Source of the DNA: Phycisphaerales bacterium PN19_bin_20
Lineage (GTDB): Bacteria > Planctomycetota > Phycisphaerae > Phycisphaerales > UBA1924
DNA: 64,000 nucleotides
Direction of reading: 5' to 3'
Assembly (NCBI GenBank): GCA_021173225.1
Contig: JAJOLK010000015.1
Span: forward strand, 33,387 to 97,386
Shown here one piece after another: positions 56,397-64,000 of this stretch. The position numbers and the translations under genes were made by a program. Numbering within the stretch: the first letter of the stretch is position 1; every line of letters begins with the position of its first letter. A model generated the notes under the pieces. That model did not search any database and was not told where the DNA came from. It saw nothing but the letters and a program-made list of their open reading frames with translations.

Positions 56397-57890
56397 ATGA
56401 GCCGTATCAACACCAATGTCCCGTCTCAGATCGCCAGGCGCAACCTCAACGAGAACAACAAAACCCTCAACACCACGCTTGAGCGCCTCAGCACCGGCCT
56501 GCGCATCAACCGAGGCAAGGACGACCCCGCAGGCCTCATCGCCAGCGAGAACCTCCGCGCCGAAAAGTCGGCCCTCTCCGCTGCCATCAGCAACGCCGAA
56601 CGCGCAGACCAGCTCGTCAACATCGCTGAGGGCGGCCTCCAGGAGCTTTCGAGCCTGCTCACCGAGCTCCGCGGCCTCGTCACCAGCACCGCCAACAGCG
56701 CCGGCCTCTCCGGTGAAGAGAAGCAGGCCAACCAGCTCCAGATCGACTCGATCATCCAGACCATCGACCGCCTCAGCGAGGCCACCAACTTCCAGGGCGT
56801 CAAGCTCCTCAACGGCAACCTTGACTTCACCGCCACCGGCGTCAACGCCAACGTCAGCGACTTCAAGATCAACTCCGCCAAGCTCTCGGGCCCCACACAG
56901 GCCGTCTCGACCAGCCAGACCGCCTCCGCACAGCGCGGCTCGCTCCTGGTTGACCTCAACTCCGCCACCATCCAGACCACCGGCGGCGCACTCTTCACCG
57001 TCGAGATCACCGGCGCCACCGGCTCGCGTGAATTCGCCTTCGGCAACGGCACCACCACCGCCCAGGCCGTCACCGCCATCAACCAGTTCAAGGACGTCAC
57101 CGGCATCTCCGCCGCCCTCAACGCCTCGGGCCTGACCCTCAACAGCACCGAGTTCGGCTCAGAACAGTTCGTCCAAGCCCGCGTGGTCAACCTCGCCGGC
57201 GTCGTCGGTGCGCTCGTCCAAGGTACCGCCACCGACGCCGACGACTACACCGGCACCTCTACCGCACTTGCTGTTTCCGCGCTCGTTCGTGATACCGGCC
57301 AGGACATCAACGGTTCCATCAACGGCATCATCGCCACCGGCAAGGGCCGCAGCCTCCGCGTCGCCAATGACTTCCTCGACACCGAGATCACCCTCACCGC
57401 CGCCCAGGCCACCGCCGCCCCGGGCGCCGTCAACGCTTTCACCATCACCGGCGGCGGGGCCAACTTCCAGCTCGCCTCCAACGTCGACCTGAATGGACGC
57501 GTCTCCATCGGCATCCAGAATGTCTCCAGCCGCAAGCTCGGCAACAGTGCCCTGGGCTTCCTCAGCGACCTCACCAGCGGCAAGGACAAGAACGTCGTCG
57601 GCGGCGACATCCTCAGGGCCGCCAAGGTCGTCGAGGAGTCGATCCGCCAGGTCAGCGGCCTCCGCGGCCGACTCGGCGCGTTCCAAAAGAACGTCATCGG
57701 CGCCACCATCCGCAACCTCGGCATCAGCCTCGAGAACAGCTCCGCCGCCGAGAGCGTCATCCGCGACGCCGACTTCGCCGCCGAGACCGCGACCCTGACG
57801 CGAGGCCAGATCCTCTCCCAGGCCGCCGGCAACTCGCTGGGTCTGGCCAACCAGCAGCCCCAGGCCGCCCTGCAGCTCCTGCGAAGCTAA
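56397..57890 (+). CDS. fliC: Flagellin 2
   Basis: MSRINTNVPSQIARRNLNENNKTLNTTLERLSTGLRINRGKDDPAGLIASENL; C-terminal flagellin domain. Confidence 0.96.
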   Translation: MSRINTNVPSQIARRNLNENNKTLNTTLERLSTGLRINRGKDDPAGLIASENLRAEKSALSAAISNAERADQLVNIAEGGLQELSSLLTELRGLVTSTANSAGLSGEEKQANQLQIDSIIQTIDRLSEATNFQGVKLLNGNLDFTATGVNANVSDFKINSAKLSGPTQAVSTSQTASAQRGSLLVDLNSATIQTTGGALFTVEITGATGSREFAFGNGTTTAQAVTAINQFKDVTGISAALNASGLTLNSTEFGSEQFVQARVVNLAGVVGALVQGTATDADDYTGTSTALAVSALVRDTGQDINGSINGIIATGKGRSLRVANDFLDTEITLTAAQATAAPGAVNAFTITGGGANFQLASNVDLNGRVSIGIQNVSSRKLGNSALGFLSDLTSGKDKNVVGGDILRAAKVVEESIRQVSGLRGRLGAFQKNVIGATIRNLGISLENSSAAESVIRDADFAAETATLTRGQILSQAAGNSLGLANQQPQAALQLLRS

Positions 57891-57935
57891 TCCGGCCTCT
57901 CGGCCTCAAACGCCCTGATAATAAGCTGACGACCC

Positions 57936-57968
57936 AACGCCCTCAGGCCCACGCCCGGGGGCGTTTTT
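57936..57968 (+). terminator. Rho-independent terminator after flagellin 2
   Basis: AACGCCC...GGGCGTTTTT. Confidence 0.65.
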
Positions 57969-58286
57969 ACATCCTCACCTTCAACCGCTTTGAACGTCCG
58001 ACCACCACCCGCTCAGAGGTGCGCTCCATGCCGGTCGCACAAACCCTGACGGTTGTGACGGCTCACACACGCCCCCACCACGTCGGGCTTCTCCCAAGCT
58101 GTCAACACCCGCCCGCACCGCCCCGATGTTCTCCTTGCCCAACGCCGTCGCACGCGAAGGGCACGCGAACGCTCAGGAGGGCGACGCGGCAACACCGCTC
58201 GCTTGACAGCCGAACGCTCGGCTGGAGCGGGGCGGGAATTCGTACGGGTCGGCGGCCCTTCCCGCCCAGGCACACACGGAGGATTC

Positions 58287-59777
58287 ATGAGCCGTATCAA
58301 CACCAACCCCTCGTCCCTCATCGCCCAGCGCAACCTGAACGCCAACAACAAGGCGCTCAACACCACGCTCGAGCGACTGAGCACCGGCCTTCGCATCAAC
58401 CGCGGTAAGGACGACCCCGCAGGCCTCATCGCCAGTGAGAACCTCCGCGCTGAGAAGGTCGCGCTCTCCGCCGCCATCGGCAACGCCGAACGCGCCGACC
58501 AGCTCGTCAACATCGCAGAGGGTGGCCTCTCCGAGGTCAGCGGTCTGCTCGCCGACCTCCGCGGGCTCGTCACCAGCACCGCCAACAGCGCCGGCCTCTC
58601 GGGCGAAGAGAAGGCCGCCAACCAGCTCCAGATCGACTCGATCATCCAGACCATCGACCGACTTAGCGACGCCACCAACTTCCAGGGCGTCAAGCTCCTC
58701 AACGGCAACCTTGACTTCACCGCCACCGGCGTCAACGCCAACGTCAGCGACTTCAAGATCAACTCCGCCAAGCTCTCGGGCCCCACACAGGCCGTCTCGA
58801 CCAGCCAGACCGCCTCCGCACAGCGCGGCTCGCTCCTGGTTGACCTCAACTCCGCCACCATCCAGACCACCGGCGGCGCACTCTTCACCGTCGAGATCAC
58901 CGGCGCCACCGGCTCGCGTGAATTCGCCTTCGGCAACGGCACCACCACCGCCCAGGCCGTCACCGCCATCAACCAGTTCAAGGACGTCACCGGCGTCTCC
59001 GCCTCCGTTAACGCCTCGGGCCTGACCCTCAATAGCACCGAGTTTGGCTCAGAACAGTTCGTCCAAGCTCGCGTGGTCAACGTCGCCGGCGTGGCCGGTG
59101 CGCTCGTCCAAGGTACCGCCACCGACGCCGACGACTATACCGGCACCTCTACCGCACTGGCCGCCTCGGCCCTGGTCCGCGACGCAGGCCAGGACATCGC
59201 CGGCTCTATTAACGGCCTTCTCGCCACCGGCAAGGGCCGCACCCTCAAGGTCGCCAACGACTTCCTCGACGTTGAGATTACTCTCTCCGCCAGTCAGGCC
59301 ACCAGCGCCCCCGGCAGCCTCGCCGCCCTCACTATCACCGGTGGCGGTGCCAACTTCCAGCTTGACTCCAAGGTCAACCTCTCCGGCCGCACCTCCGTCG
59401 GCATCCAGAGTGTCTCCAGCCGTAAGCTGGGCAACAGTGCCCTGGGCAACCTCAGCGACCTCGCCTCGGGCAAGGACAAGAACGTCGTCAGCGGCGACCT
59501 GATCGCGGCCGGCAAGGTCATCGAGGAGGCCATCAAGCAGGTCAGCGGCCTCCGCGGCCGACTCGGCGCTTTCCAGAAGAACGTCGTCGGCGCCACCATC
59601 CGCAGCCTCAACGTCTCGCTCGAAAACAGCTCCGCCGCCGAGAGCGTCATCCGCGACGCCGACTTCGCCGCCGAGACCGCCGCGCTTACCCGCGGCCAGA
59701 TTCTCTCTCAGGCCGCCGGCAACTCGCTGGGCCTGGCCAACAGCCAGCCCCAGTCGGCCCTGCAGCTTCTGCGGTAA
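58287..59777 (+). CDS. fliC: Flagellin 3
   Basis: MSRINTNPSSLIAQRNLNANNKALNTTLERLSTGLRINRGKDDPAGLIASENL; close paralogue of flagellin 2. Confidence 0.96.
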   Translation: MSRINTNPSSLIAQRNLNANNKALNTTLERLSTGLRINRGKDDPAGLIASENLRAEKVALSAAIGNAERADQLVNIAEGGLSEVSGLLADLRGLVTSTANSAGLSGEEKAANQLQIDSIIQTIDRLSDATNFQGVKLLNGNLDFTATGVNANVSDFKINSAKLSGPTQAVSTSQTASAQRGSLLVDLNSATIQTTGGALFTVEITGATGSREFAFGNGTTTAQAVTAINQFKDVTGVSASVNASGLTLNSTEFGSEQFVQARVVNVAGVAGALVQGTATDADDYTGTSTALAASALVRDAGQDIAGSINGLLATGKGRTLKVANDFLDVEITLSASQATSAPGSLAALTITGGGANFQLDSKVNLSGRTSVGIQSVSSRKLGNSALGNLSDLASGKDKNVVSGDLIAAGKVIEEAIKQVSGLRGRLGAFQKNVVGATIRSLNVSLENSSAAESVIRDADFAAETAALTRGQILSQAAGNSLGLANSQPQSALQLLR

Positions 59778-59812
59778 GCAAACCCCGCGGCGCTCAACAA
59801 CCTGACTCCTCG

Positions 59813-59848
59813 CGCCGCCCGGACTCAACCCCGGGCGGCTTTCTTTTT
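59813..59848 (+). terminator. Rho-independent terminator after flagellin 3
   Basis: GCCGCCCGG-actcaacc-CCGGGCGGC TTTCTTTTT. Confidence 0.85.
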
Positions 59849-59884
59849 GTCCCACGCGGCCCCGCACTGCCGATCCCCATCTCC

Positions 59885-61081
59885 ATGCCTTTACCCAAGC
59901 CCCGCGCGCCGCGCCCCCCCGCGCGCCCACACGCGCAACCAGCTTCAGGAAAGCGCGGCAGACCATCCACACGCCCCGGCGCTGGCCTCTACCACCCACT
60001 GCTCAGCACCTTCCAAACCTACCTCCGTATCGAGTGCGGCTTCGCCCGCAACACCCAGCTCGCTTACGCCGCCGACCTCCGCGACCTGCTCGCCGACCTT
60101 GGCCAAACCCTCGACGGCACGCCCATCAACCTGCTGGCCGTCACACCACGCCGTCTCCACGAGCACCTGCAATCGCTCAAGACCGCCCGCCGCCTCTCGG
60201 GCACCTCGGTCACCCGCCACCTCGCCACGCTCCGCGTGTTCTTTGATTGGCTCGTCGCCGCCGGCAAGCTCGACAAGAGCCCCGCCAGCGCCATCGACAA
60301 CCCAACGCGCTGGCGCAAACTCCCCACCGTCCTTAGCCCCGGCCAGGCCCGCGCACTGCTGAACAGCCACGCACCCACGCCACACTCCAAAGCGAGCGCC
60401 GCTCTACCCGCGGCCGTCAGCGAGCCCAAGCTCGCCGCCGCCACCAAGCTCGCCGCCGCCACGCACGCACTCGCCCTGCGCGACCGAGCGCTGCTGGAAC
60501 TCCTCTACGGCTGCGGGCTCCGCGCCTCCGAAGCCGCCACACTCATGCTCGACGCACTCAAGCCCGCCCTTGGCGTCTTGATCGTCACCGGCAAGGGCAA
60601 CAAACAACGCATGATCCCCGCAGGAAAGCCCGCGTGGGACGCCATCGACCATTACCTGCATCACGCGCGCCCCACGCTCGAATCGCGCCCCGCACTCGCG
60701 CAAGGCCGCCTGCTGCTCTCGCGCTCAGGGCGACCGCTCGAACGCGTCTCGGTCTGGAACATCGTCAAGGCCGCCGCACGCAACGCCGGCATCGCCAAGG
60801 CCTACCCGCACGCGCTGCGACACAGCTTCGCCACACACCTGCTCGCCGGCGGCGCTGACCTCCGCGTCGTCCAGGAGCTCCTCGGCCACGCCGACATCGG
60901 CACAACCCAGGTCTATACCCACGTAGACCGCACGCGCCTCAAGCAGGTTCACAAAGACCATCACCCGCTCGAACGCTTACGCACCTCAATAGCAAATACC
61001 AACGCAATAAACTCCGCCGCGGCAAAGCGCACCGCGCCTAGGCCCACCGCCAGGCACACCTCGACAAAGACCGCGAACTAG
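59885..61081 (+). CDS. Tyrosine recombinase XerC/XerD-like
   Basis: LLELLYGCGLRASEAATL, PHALRHSFATHLLAGGADLRVVQELLGHADIGTTQVYTHV (R-H-R-H-Y); SAM-like N-terminal domain. Confidence 0.92.
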   Translation: MPLPKPRAPRPPARPHAQPASGKRGRPSTRPGAGLYHPLLSTFQTYLRIECGFARNTQLAYAADLRDLLADLGQTLDGTPINLLAVTPRRLHEHLQSLKTARRLSGTSVTRHLATLRVFFDWLVAAGKLDKSPASAIDNPTRWRKLPTVLSPGQARALLNSHAPTPHSKASAALPAAVSEPKLAAATKLAAATHALALRDRALLELLYGCGLRASEAATLMLDALKPALGVLIVTGKGNKQRMIPAGKPAWDAIDHYLHHARPTLESRPALAQGRLLLSRSGRPLERVSVWNIVKAAARNAGIAKAYPHALRHSFATHLLAGGADLRVVQELLGHADIGTTQVYTHVDRTRLKQVHKDHHPLERLRTSIANTNAINSAAAKRTAPRPTARHTSTKTAN

Positions 61082-62175
61082 CCCGCCCGCAACACCATCA
61101 CCTCACCCGCAAGCCCGGGCCCGAACGCCGCCATCACCAACGGCCCGCCCACAACACCCGCGCCCCCACCACCACCATCGCCGTCCCAACCCAGCAGCCG
61201 CGCCAGCACAAACAGCACCGTCGCGCTGGACATGTTCCCATGCTCCCGCAGCACATCCAAAGACGCCCCCGTTGCCCCCGCGCTCAGCCCTAGCCCTTCC
61301 GCAATCTCACCCACCACCCGCGGCCCGCCAGGGTGGATCGCCCACCCCGCCACATCACCCCGCGCCAGCCCTTGACGCTCTAGCACACCGCTCAGCCACC
61401 CAGGCACCAGCGTCCCAAGCACCCGCGGCACCTGCGCGTCCAGCGTCATCTCAAACCCGTGATCACCGATCTCCCACGCCATCAGCCCTTGCGTCTGCGG
61501 CAACACCACCGACTCGGCAACCTCCACACTCGGCCCGCGCACATCGTCACTCACCGCCACCACCGCCGCCGCCGCGCCGTCAGCAAACAACGCGTTCGCT
61601 ACCAGCCGGTCCGGCCGCGCTGAATGGTGCATGTGCACGCTGCACACCTCCGCGCAGCACACCAGCACGCGCCCGCCGTCGGCACGCGCAAACGCCGCCG
61701 CCACCGCCAGCGCGTTGATCGCTGCGTGACAGCCCATGAACCCCACATGTGTACGGCGAATATCCGCCCGCAGCCCAAGCTCGTCGATCAACCGCCGATC
61801 AAGCCCGGGCGCAAGCCCGCCGGTGCACGAAGCCGTTACCACATGCGTGATCAATCCCGCACCGCCATCTTTGCCCGCACCCAGCCCCGCCCCCGCCATC
61901 GCACGCCGTGACGCCTCAACCGCAAGCCGCCCCGCGCTCGGCGAATACAACGCCAGCCGCTGCGCCGTCGTCGGGTTCGGCCGCTCACCGGGCACAAACA
62001 ACTGCAGCCCGCCGTCAGAACCAATGATCTCCACCCCGCGCCGCGCGACGCCCGAGCCCGCATGCAGCCGCCGAATCAGCGCCGCGCTTGCCTCAGGATG
62101 CTTCAGCGCCAGCGCCAGCTCCAGAGCCCGCGCGGCCTCCAGCACACCCGCCGGCGTCGCCGTACCAATCGACAT
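61078..62175 (-). CDS. Type III polyketide synthase (chalcone/stilbene synthase family)
   Basis: Cys-His-Asn triad: THVGFMGCHAAINAL, WAIHPGGPRVV, REHGNMSSATVLFVL; 365 aa. Confidence 0.9.
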   Translation of the reverse strand: MSIGTATPAGVLEAARALELALALKHPEASAALIRRLHAGSGVARRGVEIIGSDGGLQLFVPGERPNPTTAQRLALYSPSAGRLAVEASRRAMAGAGLGAGKDGGAGLITHVVTASCTGGLAPGLDRRLIDELGLRADIRRTHVGFMGCHAAINALAVAAAFARADGGRVLVCCAEVCSVHMHHSARPDRLVANALFADGAAAAVVAVSDDVRGPSVEVAESVVLPQTQGLMAWEIGDHGFEMTLDAQVPRVLGTLVPGWLSGVLERQGLARGDVAGWAIHPGGPRVVGEIAEGLGLSAGATGASLDVLREHGNMSSATVLFVLARLLGWDGDGGGGGAGVVGGPLVMAAFGPGLAGEVMVLRAG

Positions 62176-62186
62176 CAGCCGAACTT

Positions 62187-63476
62187 TCAAGCAGCGCTCC
62201 AGTGCGGCTCGCGCATCCGCGCCGCCAACCCCAGCCCCGTGATCAAACTTGAAGACACCCCGGGTGACCACGCCGCCACCCGCACCAGCGCACTTACAAC
62301 CCTTGGCCGCCGCGCCAGCGACGCCACCACCCCGCACTTGCCCCGCCGACGCCCCACCAGCGCCGCCAGCTCACCAGGCCACGCGCCCAGCACGCGCTCA
62401 ACGCCCGCGTCGTCACTACCAATCGCACGCAGCGCCAACCCTCCCGCCGCCGCACCCCCGGCCAGCGCCCAGCCCATCCCCTCGCCCGTGAACGGCTCGA
62501 CATACCCCGCCGAATCACCTACCACCACCAGCCGCCCGCACTGAACCACGGCCCGGCTCCGCGTCAGCGCCGCCGTCCCGCGCCAAACCTTGCGTTCAGC
62601 CCCGCGCTCCACCAGCGCAAGCAGCGCACGTGCTAATAACACGAGAAATTCGCCATTTTTCCCTCCAGAATCATCACTCACCAAAGAGCCCTTCACTCTG
62701 GTGCGCACCGCGCCGCCGTCAACTAAGCAACATTCCTCGATCACTCGCTGAACCGCCGCCGCCGTGCCACCCGCCCGCCGCACCACCTCGGCATCGAGCG
62801 CCGCCGCCAGGTCAACTCTACCGTCAGGTAGCGCCACCACGCCCAAGTACCCGCCCCGCGCCACCAACATCATCAGCCCCTCACCCACGAGGTCGAGCTC
62901 GCGAGCACCCGCCTCGACCGCCGCGCCCACCCCGATACGTGAATCAGACGACACCCGCGCCGCCATCGCGGGCCGCTCACGCAGTGAAGCTCCAGCCAGC
63001 CCGTCGCACACCAGCACCACCCGCGCGCGAGCCCGCACGCTCGATCCATCTGCGTCCGTCAGCGTCACCGTGTCGTCCGCCTCCACGCGCGCCGACACAG
63101 ACCACAGAACACTCGCCCCCGCGCCTTGCGCAAATTCAACCAGCCGCGCGTCCAGCGCCTCACGCCCGATCACCGCCATCGGCGGCATCGCCAGCCCCGC
63201 GCCGCGCCCGCCGCACACCAGCATTACATCACGCACATCACGCGCGCCAGCTAGCACGCCCTCAGCGCCAAACGCTCTTAGCGCGCCCACGCCCATCGGC
63301 CCCAGGCAGCACCCGCAAACCTTGCCCCGCGGCAGCGCTACGCGATCTACCAACAGCACACGCGCACCACCCTGTGCCAGCCGCGTCGCCGCCGCGCCAC
63401 CCGCAGGCCCAGCGCCGATCACCAGCGCGTCCCACACGCCCGCGCCGGCCTGCTGCATGCTGACATGGCCACTCAT
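62187..63476 (-). CDS. FAD-dependent oxidoreductase (geranylgeranyl-reductase-like)
   Basis: ALVIGAGPAGGAAATRLAQGGARVLLVDRVALPRGKVCGCCLGP; GDSAGYVEPFTGEGMGWALAGG. Confidence 0.88.
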   Translation of the reverse strand: MSGHVSMQQAGAGVWDALVIGAGPAGGAAATRLAQGGARVLLVDRVALPRGKVCGCCLGPMGVGALRAFGAEGVLAGARDVRDVMLVCGGRGAGLAMPPMAVIGREALDARLVEFAQGAGASVLWSVSARVEADDTVTLTDADGSSVRARARVVLVCDGLAGASLRERPAMAARVSSDSRIGVGAAVEAGARELDLVGEGLMMLVARGGYLGVVALPDGRVDLAAALDAEVVRRAGGTAAAVQRVIEECCLVDGGAVRTRVKGSLVSDDSGGKNGEFLVLLARALLALVERGAERKVWRGTAALTRSRAVVQCGRLVVVGDSAGYVEPFTGEGMGWALAGGAAAGGLALRAIGSDDAGVERVLGAWPGELAALVGRRRGKCGVVASLARRPRVVSALVRVAAWSPGVSSSLITGLGLAARMREPHWSAA

Positions 63477-64000
63477 GCTGCGCCCCCGCCCGATGCCGCG
63501 GCCCCGGCACGCCGCCACGTCAGCAGCAAGCGCTGCGGGAACGCGCGCGTCACCAGCGCGCCAGCCAGCCCCGCGCCGTGCGCCAGCTCAAGCAGCTCGC
63601 CACGCGTGTATGCCCCCCGCACCGAGAGCACCGCGTCGGTATGCACCACCGCGCTGGCCGTTAGCAACCGCGGCACAACCCGCGCCAGCAGCAGCCCGCG
63701 GCGCGACCGCGCCAAGTCACTGACCACCACCATGTGCCGCGCGGCGCGCGCCATCCGCTCCAGCACCAGCCGCACCTCGGGCGGGTCAAGATGGTGCAGG
63801 AACAGCGAACACACCACCGCGTCAAACGAGCTTGCCGCCAGCAGGCCCGCATCATCTTCCACCGCACCCAGCACGTCGCAGCGGTGCAGCTCAAGCCTCA
63901 CGCCCGCCGCCTCGGCCCGCGCTCGCGCCGCCTCCAGCGCCGTCGCGCTCACATCGCACGCCGACAGCGCCAGCGCCACCCCCGCGCGTCGCCCCGCCGC
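63473..64000 (-). CDS. Class I SAM-dependent methyltransferase (5' end beyond window)
   Basis: LSACDVSATALEAARARAEAAG...FDAVVCSLFLHHLDPPEVRLVLERMARAARHMVVVSDLARS; ATGA overlap with the oxidoreductase. Confidence 0.85.
   Translation of the reverse strand, partial: AAGRRAGVALALSACDVSATALEAARARAEAAGVRLELHRCDVLGAVEDDAGLLAASSFDAVVCSLFLHHLDPPEVRLVLERMARAARHMVVVSDLARSRRGLLLARVVPRLLTASAVVHTDAVLSVRGAYTRGELLELAHGAGLAGALVTRAFPQRLLLTWRRAGAAASGGGAA

Noticed and set aside
58013-59122. 369-aa minus-strand ORF in the flagellin region
   Set aside because: Mirror of flagellin 3; a matching shadow exists opposite flagellin 2, as expected for antisense of paralogues.
61078-61081. Convergent recombinase and PKS genes sharing CTAG as both stop codons
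   Set aside because: A neat 4-bp overlap but common in compact genomes; no further evidence of regulation.

Overview
High-GC bacterial chromosome segment, most consistent with a planctomycete of the Phycisphaerae type. That assignment is inferred from gene content and protein style; no 16S is present. Two flagellar clusters dominate and are transcribed away from each other. Cluster A (minus strand, ~1.2-17.9 kb) reads flgB-flgC-fliE-fliF-fliG-fliH-fliI-fliJ-ylxF/motE-like-fliK-flgD-TIGR02530-like-flgE, preceded by a sigma54 activator / histidine kinase pair and a FlgN-like gene. Cluster B (plus strand, ~42.6-59.8 kb) reads small ORF-flgF-flgG-flgA-flgH-flgI-flgJ-flgN-flgK-flgL-fliW-csrA and three flagellins. 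Between them is a housekeeping block: TPR, RDD and lipoprotein genes, cinA, pyk, a SpoIIE-type phosphatase, ileS, two tandem beta-helix surface proteins, tRNA-Tyr, coaE, a PH-domain protein, hpt, ppa, a lectin-like exported protein, pgi and an FmdB-like protein. The right edge has a Xer-type recombinase and a minus-strand type III PKS / FAD oxidoreductase / methyltransferase operon, truncated at the window end. The best leads are: (i) GGA-presenting hairpins in the fliW, csrA and flagellin leaders next to an extended CsrA; (ii) a 324-bp perfectly identical block shared by two otherwise diverged flagellins; (iii) the type III PKS operon; (iv) paired beta-helix proteins sharing a post-signal motif and a C-terminal tail; (v) a ~1.17-kb ORF-poor region with a promoter-like site and strong hairpins; (vi) a near-consensus sigma54 site abutting flgB. 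All calls were made by reading the sequence and the ORF track; no database search or folding was run.
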